64,000 bases of DNA from Ditylenchus dipsaci. Its lineage: Eukaryota; Nematoda; Chromadorea; Rhabditida; Anguinidae. Below the pieces are notes generated by a model, which was not told where the DNA came from, ran no database searches, and worked only from the letters and a program-made list of their open reading frames with translations. The position numbers and the translations under genes were made by a program. The stretch covers positions 1 to 64,000 of the forward strand of contig SADC01001304.1 of assembly GCA_004194705.1 (NCBI GenBank), written 5' to 3'. Shown piece after piece: positions 55,401-64,000 of this stretch (the first letter of the stretch is position 1; each line of letters starts with the position of its first letter).

Positions 55401-58400
55401 GTTTGTACATACCGTATTTCCTTTAATAGGCGCCCCGAGGCGTTATTTGGGCGTTTACCACCCGATTGATCCCCGGCCGATTGATCCCCGCCGATTGACC
55501 CCCGGCCGATTGATCCCCGGCCAATTAAAAAATTTCATTTTTTCGCTCTCACTTTCAGTGAAAATTTCGAAGGGATTTTTCAGTTTGAACCAACCAAATT
55601 AAGTGGTCGTCCACTTGGATGAAAAATTCAACCTTTTTTTTACTTTTTCAGGTTCCAAAACCTGTTCCCTAGACTAACTCGGGCATGCTGAAGATGGTTT
55701 GATAATGGTAAAATGCCCTTTTTTTAGGATATATATATATTGAGTTTTGGTAAAATCGAGTTTTGGCAAAATAAATTATCTACCAATGCTCGAAAAATAC
55801 CATATAAAACCTAATTTTACTTTTATCAAACCATTTCCAGGATGCCCGAGTTAGTCCAGAAAACTGGTTTTGGAAAATGAAAAAACATAAAAAAAAATTC
55901 GGCTCTAAGTGTACGACCACTTGGTTTAGTTGATGCATGGATTATCCAGCAGAACTGAAGTTGGTTCATGAAAAACATTTTAAATTTTAAAGTTATTTAC
56001 AAGACGAAAATATCTTGATCCAGATATTGATCCAAAATCTTGATCCAGCCTGATCTGACTCGATCCATCCCTGATCTACGCCTGACCTGGTCTGATTTAG
56101 CTCAACCCACTGGGAACAGGAGTGGATCAATCCGGATAAGGGATGGTCAGGAGTAGATCAGGCCGGATCAGACTGTATCAGGGGTGGATTAGACTTGAGT
56201 TCATCTAGCGCGAAAAAAACATAAACTGGGAATGTAGCTGCGGTGATAGGCGTCCTTGTTTTGAAGCGGTGTATGAATGCATCGAACTGAACATTTTCAA
56301 GGGTTCTTTTTTTTAATTTTAGCTCTATTTCCAGGGTTCCGATTATTATTTTCCTGTATAATAGCACAAACGGAAGCGTAGAATCGTGGCTGCACATTGT
56401 GTATAGAAACATGTGCACTTAATGAGAAGGATTAAATTTTTTCAATCAAAAATGTGCTGGCTCGTACAGTCCGATTTAAGCTGATTTTAGCTTTTACAAA
56501 CTTAAACATTTTTAATAAAGGTATGTAATTTTTTCATATATGTTTCTATATATCAACGCGTAACCCTGATTCTAGGCTTTCATTTGAGCTATCATATAGA
56601 GATTACCATGAACTTGGAGCTGAAATTAAAAAATATTGAAACATGTTTAATGCCGTGCCGTCCTACCCTTCAAAAATACTCTTTTCTTGCCGGGTCAAAT
56701 CTTCACAAGATATCCAATTTTCTGAAGCGATTTTGGTGTGCAAACCTTTGCATGTGATTCCCCATTAAATTATAATTCTGAAAAGCTACTAAAACCTTCT
56801 AGGAACAGTTAGAGGAGAAGGCGATATAGACCTAAGTATATATAATTGTGGGTGGTTCCCTTTATTTTGATGATCATTTTGCATGAAATCCCGTATTAAG
56901 ATAGTTTCTGACAGCAAAGTAGTGCTGAAAATGCTTCCAAACGATTCCTCCATAGTTTTTCACCCTAGAAGTGAGTTAACTCCAGGACTGGGAACTGTAC
57001 TTTATTTAAAGATTTGTACTTTATTTAGGACCTCAATCTTTAGAAATTTTGATAATATCAGTCAAAAACTTTATTTTGACAGACAAAACTCAATAAGCAC
57101 TGGATAAAATAGCACTTTTCGACGAAAAATGACCAAATTGTACTTTATTTCAAAATTTTGAGCTCCCAGCCCTGGTTAACTCACTGAAAATGGAGTAAAA
57201 GGATTAGGTGTGCACCCAGGGGATTTGAACCTGAGAGTTCAAAATATTCGCATTGTGATTTACAACCCCCCACTTTTAAAATTTCACTAATGGCTTGTTC
57301 ACGTTGTTAGAGTTCGGGTAAGAGGTGTTCATATACTCAAAAACCCGAACTTTAACCCGAACTCTAACTCTAACAACGTGAACAAGCCATAAACAGCTGG
57401 CTCAAATCGATTTTATACAAAAGAAACTTAAGCCAAACTTACATTGAGAACATCCTCGTCCCAGGCTGAGAGTGATGCAAGTACAGCCAGTACAGAACCA
57501 AATGTAAAAGCCACAGCTTTGGCTATTATTTCCGACTTAGGAGAGACGAATTGGTCCATGTAGCGCACTGCGAAACCATAGCTTTTGTTGAGCCGAGAGT
57601 GCAGTTCATGGTCCAGTTCGTTGAAGTGACGCAGCTTTTCTCTGCAGAATTACACAATTATTATTGCTTCAGAAAAGTCTATATTTTACCTTCCATAATT
57701 GGAATATTTTCTGGTGCCAAATACTCCTGGATCTCTCTTGATCAAATCAGCATTGGAGAAAAAGCTGAAGAGCACTTGGTAGAGGAAAATAAAGGGAAAG
57801 AAGACCAGGTTGATCAGACTCATCCATGCTATGGTCTGTCGCATCTTCTCCGCTAGAAAATTCTCATTGAAGACTATTTTTGAAGTAGGCTACTGCATTT
57901 CTCTGTTACTGTTCCTCTAATATAAGCCCCTCCTTGACTTTGAGAGTCTGTTTTTGATTTTGGTTGAGCACCCGAAAATCCCGATATCGAATTCCAAATT
58001 TTCCAATTTTCGGGGATCCAAAAAATAGAAGTCCGGGGCTTCTATTAGAGGAAATACGGTAATTATCCCTCTCTAATAGTCACCCACCATAGGCACCCTA
58101 TGTCTCGGCAAATCTGTCTTTTTCACGTTTTCTTAACCACCACAATTTTAATTCCAGTTTTCAAATTTTAGCACTCGAAAATCTCAAAATCGACCTCGAA
58201 ATTTTCCGATTTTCAGAGGTTGAAAAATAATAACACCGGGGTAACTAATAAAGAAAATGCAGTAATCGGTATTTCAGGGCGTATTTTGCGCGTTTGCAGT
58301 AAGTTTGACTCTCACTCTGGAAGTACAGGGTGTCCAATAAAAACTGCAGCATTTTCGAAAAAAATTGTCAAGGGCTTCCGCGGACTGGTGAAAACACAAA

Positions 58401-60549
58401 AATTTTTGGGAGCTTTCAGCCAACAAATGCAAACCAGTTACAGCTAAAATGACTAAAAAATATCAAACTAACAGAGAGAATATAGTAACCCTATTATTTG
58501 CGAATAAAAGATTGGTTAAAACCAGTGTTTTCAATAATGAGAAGCATAAATGAGAATGAGAAGAATGAGAAGCAGAAATGAGAATAACATGAGAATGAGA
58601 ATGAGAAAGTTTTCAACATGAGAATGAGAAATGAGAGTAACATGAGAATGAGAATGAGAAAATAGTCAACATGAGAATGAGAAGTATAATGTTTCTCATT
58701 CTCATTTTGACTACTTTCTCATTCTCATGTTATTCTCATTTCTGCTTCTCATTCTCACTTTCGTTTCTCATTCTCACTTTCATTTACATTCTTTAGTCAA
58801 CTATTTTCTCATTCTCATGCTCATGTTAGCTATTTTCTAATCTTCATGTTAGCTATTTATTCATTATTTCACTATTTCATGAGGATGAGAAAATAGTTTA
58901 CTCGAGAATGGCTGGTCATTTATCTGGTTTCAGGAACAAACTATTTTTCCTTACAAACCTTTTTCTTTAAGAGGATCCTGAGTGGTCCTGATCCACCTTA
59001 GGAGGTTTTTATATACCCTTAGTCGTTCCGATCCACCCTCCATTGCCCTGATTAACCCTCAGAGGTCCTTGTACCTTAAGTCCTGATACCCGTATACTCT
59101 AATCCTTATACCCTTACACCCTTCGTAATAGAAAAGACTATTAGAATGAGAAGCTTTTCAAAATGAGAATGAGAGGCAGAAATGAAAGTGAGAATGAGAA
59201 TGAGATGAGAATGAGAAAGTGTTCAAATGAGAATGAGAAATGAGAGTAACATGAGAATGAGAATGAGAAAATAGTCAACATGAGAATGAGAAGCATTATG
59301 CTTCTCATTCTCATTTCTCATTCTCATTATGCTTCTCATTCTCATTTTGAAAATTTCTGCTTCTCATTCTCATTCTCATTGTCACTGTGAAATCCTTCTC
59401 ATTCTGGTGATTCTCATTCTCATTTTTGAAAACACTGGTTAAAACTCAATAGGAAATGTAAAAAAGCCGTAATTCGAATAGTAATACAGTCTTTATTGCA
59501 CACTCTGTTTACAGTCGACCCACAGTCGACACGGGCCGAGTTTTCAACCGACCTAGCCCAGCCCAGGACGACCCTCGATAATTCGGCACCCGGCTGATAT
59601 GACACCCTTGATAATTTGATACCCTAGGGCCAATCCCCAAGGGGATGGTAGAGGGTTGACTGTATTTGTGGATAGGGGGATATTTCTCACTTTTTCACTG
59701 CTATTTTTTTAAACAAGAAGTATCCGAAAATTCGGCCGATTTCAAACGGTCATAACTTTTTTCCTGACACGATCTTGAAATACTGTATGGACAGGTCGAC
59801 TTCTAATAAGCCTGAACAAATGTAGTGTAAAGTATTTTAACACGATTTTCGCTCGTCTCTTTGTGGTTTAGACTTTCTAAATAGAAGTCCAGAAGTTCTA
59901 AATAGAAGAATATACAAGCTGTATGTGGCCAACTAGACAGTGACATTGACAGGCAGTATGTGGCTGTGGGTTGTCCTAGATTGTGGCAGGAATGAAGTTA
60001 TGTCTCATGGACGCTCAAATCGGATTTTTCTGGTTTTCAACAAACGCTCTTTGATACCAGGTGAATTTGTAAGGAGGGGGGGTTGTCGCTGTGGCCACCC
60101 TCTAGTTGAACTATAACTTTACGAAATAGGAATGTGTTCAATTTTTATTGAATGGCCAACATGTTCCCGATATTTTTACTCAAAAAAAAACTGTACCAAG
60201 TTGGTGCTGAAGTTTAGGGTCCCTGTACTCATCCTTTAGTGTGTATGCATCCTTCCAGGGTGCCATAGGACCCAGAAGAAGAGCCATTCAAGGTTGAGTC
60301 TTAGACCAGAGGAGAGATATGGAACATTTCCCACAAATGGCAGACTAATTTGAGGGGGCAGAAGGTCCTGAAAATGGAATATTTTTTAAATCTTTATCAT
60401 TAACAATAAAGGAACACCCACATCGTAGACCAATGCAACAAAGTAATTTTTGTAGCGCAAGATTCTTTGATAGACATCAAGCGTAGTAATTTCTTCCTTG
60501 TTGATGACAAAGTGCAACTCGGGTTGGAATTTACACAGCGTCTGCACCA
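52475..60549 (-). CDS. ATG9: Autophagy protein ATG9, eight exons, N-terminus not found
   Basis: Minus-strand exons: 60549-60422 (INKEEITTLDVYQRILRYKN), 60367-60197 (LPPQISLPFVGNVPYLSSGL), 57852-57690 (two-pass hydrophobic MSLINLVFFPLF, KRDPGVFGTRKYSNYG), 57641-57443 (LRHFNELDHELHSRLNKSYG, VAFTFGSVLAVLASLSAWDE), 55082-54814 (IEHVLTAVTV, CRSFIPQENMVFCQQFLMRQ), 54747-54596 (ALDIVQFFQTHTQHVDGLGD, CSYSMMDL), 53421-52877 (Ser/Pro-rich tail) and 52828-52475. Junctions are in-frame GT-AG. ATG9 is the polytopic lipid scramblase of Golgi-derived vesicles that seeds autophagosomes. A one-base loss at about 60275 separates LEWLFFW from GPMAPW, next to GGG. The 5' exons (N-terminal membrane segments) are not visible in the window. 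Two frames are open in the last exon; splicing phase favours the one ending at 52475, and the other ends at 52594. Confidence 0.88.
53642..54068. mobile_element. pogo-like MITE, TIR CAGTCGAGT
   Basis: Flanked by TA. The ends CAGTCGAGTATCCATTAACA and the inverse of CAATCGAGTCTCCCATTAAC continue as near-complete inverted halves (GGTCCGACACTTTTTTAACC; TTTGACATTTAAAAAGCAAA). It lies in an ATG9 intron. Confidence 0.8.
54102..54541. mobile_element. pogo-like MITE, TIR CAGTCGAACCTCTATATAAC
   Basis: TA stands on both sides; the right end is the inverse of CAGTTGAACCTCTCTATAAC. The interior repeats TATGTTATATAGAGGTT. It lies 33 bp from the previous MITE in the same ATG9 intron. Confidence 0.8.
55590..55930. 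mobile_element. Inverted-repeat MITE (family A, copy 2)
   Basis: Same arms as the copy at 16715-17060 (TTCCAAAACCTGTTCCCTAG, GCATGCTGAAGATGGTTTGA, inverse GGATGCCCGAGTTAGTCCAG), bounded by AAGTGGTCGTCCACTTGG and its relatives. It lies in an ATG9 intron. Confidence 0.65.
55931..56980. other. ATG9 intron, no exon visible
   Basis: The stretch 56020-56200 is a run of TGATCCA/GATCAGG words of the form 'TGATCTGACTCGATCC'. The rest shows no recognisable gene or element. Confidence 0.4.
56983..57174. mobile_element. hAT-like MITE, TIR CAGGACTGGGA
   Basis: The exact 8-bp duplication GTTAACTC lies at 56975-56982 and 57175-57182. The ends CAGGACTGGGAACT and the inverse of CAGGGCTGGGAGCT match. Interior TACTTTATTT words are mirrored. 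It is related to the element at 62767. Confidence 0.85.
57291..57389. mobile_element. 99-bp Harbinger-like MITE
   Basis: TGGCTTGTTCACGTTGTTAG and its exact inverse are flanked by TAA on both sides (57288-57290, 57390-57392). The arms span almost the whole element. Confidence 0.8.
58523..59437. mobile_element. hAT-like element with GAGAATGAGAA minisatellite arms
   Basis: The exact 8-bp duplication GTTAAAAC lies at 58515-58522 and 59438-59445. The ends are CAGTGTTTTCAA and TTGAAAACACTG. Both arms consist of GAGAATGAGAA or inverse units; a middle of about 300 bp holds TGATCCACC/CTGATACCC words. It lies in an ATG9 intron. Confidence 0.85.
59512..59662. mobile_element. pogo-like MITE, TIR CAGTCGACCC
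   Basis: TA stands on both sides; CAGTCGACCC lies at the left and GGGTTGACTG at the right. The interior contains CCCTCGATAATTCGGCACCC, also present as a solo end at 20127. Confidence 0.7.
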
Positions 60550-60892
60550 CTGAAATAATTTAAAATAGTGGATGCTTAAAAAATATGTGATTATATCACA
60601 GTTTCTTTTAAAAATTGGTCCCAGTAAACCGAAATTTATTCTTTTTTTTGCCTTTTTAGGTTATCCGTGCATTCCAACAAAATTAAAAGACGCCAATCCC
60701 AAAAACGGCCAGTACCCAAATCATAAAACCTCCTATTAAGATTGGTTGATGGCCGCCACCAATGCAAAAAGCCTAAAGCCAAATTTAAAAACTCTATTTT
60801 GACCATTTGAAAAAATTTAAAAAAATATTCTTATCCCGATTGCCGTTTTTTGAATTCGAATGGCAATTTTGAAGTTACAAAATTCTAATGCA

Positions 60893-62300
60893 GTCGAGTC
60901 TCTACATAAAGACACTCTCTCACACAAACATTTTGCTTTGTTGGCCATGAGTAATATTGAGCCAAACTGAATCTTCTTAAAAGGACACTTCACATAAAGA
61001 CAGTCTGTATATAATGACGACAAGTAGTGATCTCAGCGGGACGCCACCAACAAAAACTCACCAACGCATAAGACTCGCCAACGCCAAAAAAAATCAATGA
61101 CGCGACAACTCGCCAACGAAGAATCTCGCCAACGAAAAATTCCATTAAACGGCTCTCTATGGCTGGTCCCAAACGGGGCAGTTGAATCAAAGTTTTTCTT
61201 TGGCGAGTTTTTTGTCGGCAAGACTTGCCGTTGGACGCCGTTGATCGCCGTTGGCGAGTTTTGGCTTTGGCGATTCGGTTGCGTCCCATCTCAGCCTATA
61301 ACCAACCCTTTTCATAAAGACAACATAATTTTTTTTTGACTGAATATCAAATTATTTCTCGTCTCAGCTAGGAAATGTTGTCTTTTCAAGAATCACAGCA
61401 CTTTTTCCTGTGTTTCAAGTTTTCGCTTCAATTTTTGACTGATGTGGCGAAACGGGTTGTACAAAAAATCGGGTTCGTGTCAAATCTTCTACATAAATAC
61501 AACCAACCAAGTTTAGATATAACAACACTAGAGTTGTGAAATGGACATATGTCCAGGCATATGTCCGGACATATGCCCGGACATATGTCCGGACATTTTA
61601 GAAAATGTCCCGTTAACTAAAAATCGGACATTTTCTTGTTGTTTTTGTCTCAGCTATTATTTTATTACTCTTAGTCCGACAAAATCATTCTTCACTTCTG
61701 CTCACTGAAATTCTGCTAATTTCTGCTTATAATTATGTTTCAGGTTGCCATGTCTAAGCCTCAAACAGGATATCATGAAAGGATGGTTTGCTTTCGATTT
61801 CTAATGTTTTTATTTTTTTCAGTTGTCCGAGGCGGATATCCACCTGGCCAGGTGGTACCCACCACGAGGTTTGGGATTTCGGTGACTTCAATCGCAATTT
61901 TAGTTTTAACAAACGCAATTCTGCACACGATTTTGCCTATGATGGCATAGCTCTTTTTTAGATTTAGATTTTTTTTTTCAAAATTTTTCAGGTACTCCAG
62001 GTACCTGAAACACCTGAATAACAGTATTATTAGATTCAATCTATTGAATGAATTTGAATTTTTGTTAAATGATATCGCAGAATAGTCTTGTTTGTCCTTG
62101 GTTGATGTCAATAAAGCTTATTTCTTCTCTTTCTTGGTCCTTATCTTATTATAAGACATATTTACTCGGGTTAACAGAAAATGTCCGGAAATGTCCGAAT
62201 TTCGGACATATGTCCGGACATATGCCCGGACATATGTCCGATTTGAAAATGTCCGGACATTTCCACAACTCTAAACAACACTCTACATAAAGACATTGAC
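60893..62300. other. ACATAAAGACA repeat region with nested elements
   Basis: CAGTCGAGTCTCTACATAAA at 60893 resembles a pogo-like end, and CTACATAAAGACA words recur at 60980, 61313 and 62283. The stretch 61035-61290 is a palindrome of AACTCGCCAACG-type words. The 745-bp hAT-like element is inserted at 61529. No ATG9 exon is seen. Confidence 0.45.
61529..62273. mobile_element. hAT-like element, TIR TAGAGTTGTG, copy 2
   Basis: The exact 8-bp duplication AACAACAC lies at 61521-61528 and 62274-62281. The sequence is nearly identical to 47684-48427; reading side by side I noted only a few differences (one T-run length, TTTCGTTAAATG versus TTTTTGTTAAATG, CTTTATC versus CCTTATC). No transposase is encoded. 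Confidence 0.92.
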
Positions 62301-62766
62301 ACTTTATGCATTCACATTTCTGTAAAAAAAGATACCCTGGTTCATCCTTGTTAACTTTTTTTGAATTTTTTTTAAAAGTCTCAAAAAGTGTTTATTAACA
62401 CTTTTTTTGGCATTTTTACGCAATAATTTTTTTTGTGAAATTTTTTTGCCTTGCTCTCCGCTGTTTTTTTTTAAATTTTTTTGTCCCAAATGTCGTAAAA
62501 AGAATTAAAATGCTCATTTTTGTTAGAAAGCAATTAAAAAATATATTCTTTGATCTTTATTGACTTTTTTCTCGAAGAAACAAGGCAAGCCAACAAGAAA
62601 ATGGGTACCTGAAGACCCCAAAAAGATCGGATTTGAACATAGTTTTGTTAACTGGGGCCTACCGCATAAAAAAAACTCTGGTATGCATGTTTTTTCATGC
62701 ATCCAGGGTACTTCTTTAGTTCCACTCCCCCAACTTGTGATCTACTTGTCATCTACAACCTTATGC

Positions 62767-62948
62767 CATGGCTTCCAAATCAAAATTTCAAAATAAAGTA
62801 CATTTGGTCAAAAGTGCCATTTTATCCAGTGCTTGCTGGGCTTTGAGTGCCAAAAATAAAGATTTTGACGTGAGATCTCAAAAATTCTAAAGATTTGATG
62901 TCCCAAATAAAGAACAAATCTTTAAATAAAAGACGTTTGGAAGCCCTG
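62767..62948. mobile_element. hAT-like MITE, TIR CA(G/T)GGCTTCCAAA
   Basis: The ends CATGGCTTCCAAA and the inverse of CAGGGCTTCCAAA are flanked by CCTTATGC and CCTCATGC (7 of 8 equal). The interior AAATAAAG and AAAGATTT words match the element at 56983 in inverse order. Confidence 0.75.
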
Positions 62949-63645
62949 CCTCATGCTCAAAATGTAGCCCTTCTCTCTGGCATCAATTTAAGTATTAACT
63001 TGTAAATGAGAATATCCAAGAAATTACTTAAAAAAACCATGTATAGTAAACTGATCAATTAGAAATGTAACGGCTATGGCTATAACAATTTTTGGCGCAA
63101 ATAATGTGGGCGCAAACGAGGTAGAGCCTAGGCCGGCACGCCGGGCCATTTTTTTCGATCACCCTCAAGGGTGCCGGGTTATGATAGAGTGCCGGGTAAA
63201 TGGAGAGTGCCGGCCTATTAGAGAGAATACGGTGTTCTAAAAGATAGCCATAAGTTAGCAGAAAACATGGAACGAAAAAATCAAACCAAAACCCATAACT
63301 GCAAGGAAATAACCCAGCATGTTAATTACAGTAGCGGACAAAAAAACCAGACAAGCTTTTGAAATTCATAAAAGCAGTAATTTAAGGCAAATAGCTATAT
63401 GTTCCTGGAAGTTGTTGTTATACATTTTGTAGAGAAATCAGGCATAAGAGCGTTTAGGCAATTTTCGGACATTTGTCCAAAAATTGCTTAAACGCCTCAA
63501 CATAATGCCAAGGATTTCCAATTTTTAAAATCATTTTCACTTTTTCCATAGTCGGGTGTATTTTTGAAGCTCTTCTATTTATTTTTAGAGTTTTTGATCT
63601 AAAAAAGTTTTTTATTTCCTTTTACATATTTTTTGCTTTATTCAG
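62949..63645. other. Non-coding, repeat remnants
   Basis: The stretch 63130-63232 carries GTGCCGGGT repeats and ends in TTAGAGAGAATACGG, a solo end of the TACCGTATT family. The stretch 63455-63495 is a palindrome (GCGTTTAGGCAATTTTCGGA with its inverse). No gene until the acceptor at 63645. Confidence 0.4.
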
Positions 63646-64000
63646 ATAGAAGAATTTTCCTGGACTAACACTGATGTGGTCGAGAAGTTGCAGCAGCTAA
63701 AAAACAGGGAAATGAAAACCGAAGATGTCGATGCGTACTTCAAGCTGCAGTATAACAAGAAGTGCGTGCCTAGGACAATATTCCGACACATGCCCAAGGA
63801 AGCTGCGTTACCTCCATACCTAAGCCCAGAAGTTGTCGTGTAAGCTGTCATAACTTTTTTATTTATTTTTCATATCGTTGTTGTGTAAAGGCCGCTAGTC
63901 GTTTGTATCTGAAAGCAATGAGAGGTATGTCAATAATTGTTTTATATACCTTCGGTGGCTTAATGTGTTTCTAGGTGGCTTTTCTTGGCCGATAAGAAAA
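63646..64000 (+). CDS. Unrecognised gene, three exons, runs off the window
   Basis: After TTTATTCAG at 63645 a 64-codon exon is open (EEFSWTNTDVVEKLQQLKNR, VDAYFKLQYNKKCVPRTIFR, HMPKEAALPPYLSPEVV). A GT donor at 63838, an acceptor at about 63890 (AASRLYLKAMRG), a 47-bp intron and GFSWPIRK at the edge follow, in one consistent frame. Helical, charged, clearly protein-coding in composition. I do not recognise the family. Upstream exons may lie in the 62.9-63.6 kb region but are not visible. Confidence 0.55.

Noticed and set aside
57200..57262. tRNA-like 3' half on the minus strand with GGTTCAAATCC (B box); a similar piece with GGCTCGAATCC lies at 17140-17200
   Set aside because: T-arm and B box are good, but I cannot pair an acceptor stem or find an A box at the right distance; probably old tRNA-derived repeat pieces.

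Overview
This window is metazoan nuclear DNA, most likely from an invertebrate whose exact group I cannot fix. The evidence is a set of interrupted animal genes: a RUVBL2 (reptin) copy, an NNMT/PNMT-type methyltransferase, a SEC14-like CRAL-TRIO/GOLD lipid-transfer protein, RRP36 and ATG9. Their small GT-AG introns are often only 43-65 bp, while a few introns are several kilobases long and packed with transposable elements. Most of the window is repeat DNA, and many elements can be delimited to the base by inverted termini and target-site duplications.

Region 1 (1 to about 10,150) is a Maverick/Polinton-like (adintovirus-like) virus-derived element, very AT-rich. It carries a double-jelly-roll-type capsid protein, a secreted single-pass glycoprotein that resembles a viral envelope fusogen, a small virion-type protein, a DDE integrase with an N-terminal zinc-finger-like module, an A32/FtsK-type packaging ATPase, a DUF8207-like protein, a SAP-like ORF and a protein-primed-type family B DNA polymerase that lacks its core. 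Nearly every gene has one or two frame breaks. Two divergent gene pairs (capsid/glycoprotein and integrase/ATPase) are separated by the same 33-bp mirror-image TATA module.

Region 2 (10.2-23 kb) holds an LTR-retrotransposon gag relic, a GC-rich repeat, a DNA element whose right terminal inverted repeat is split by a 2.2-kb nested insertion carrying intron-containing fragments that resemble RNA polymerase II RPB1 and histone H2B, several MITEs, a piggyBac copy bounded by TTAA, and a multi-exon F-box-like gene.

Region 3 (24-46 kb) holds a decayed RUVBL2 copy, a pogo-like transposase remnant, a 650-bp CTTT microsatellite, the methyltransferase gene (29.1-34.2 kb, plus), the SEC14-like gene (41.7-37.2 kb, minus) and RRP36 (46.4-45.6 kb, minus), all interleaved with hAT-like, Harbinger-like, pogo-like and foldback elements.

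Region 4 (46.5-64 kb) holds a three-level nest of elements (47.4-49.0 kb), a second near-identical 745-bp hAT-like copy at 61.5 kb, the ATG9 gene (60.5-52.5 kb, minus) whose introns are loaded with MITEs, and the start of an unrecognised plus-strand gene at the right edge.

The host genes are unrelated housekeeping genes and form no pathway. The coherent system here is the virus-like element in the first 10 kb. Caveat: several frame breaks in the element and in host genes fall in or next to short homopolymers, so some may be assembly errors and not true lesions.
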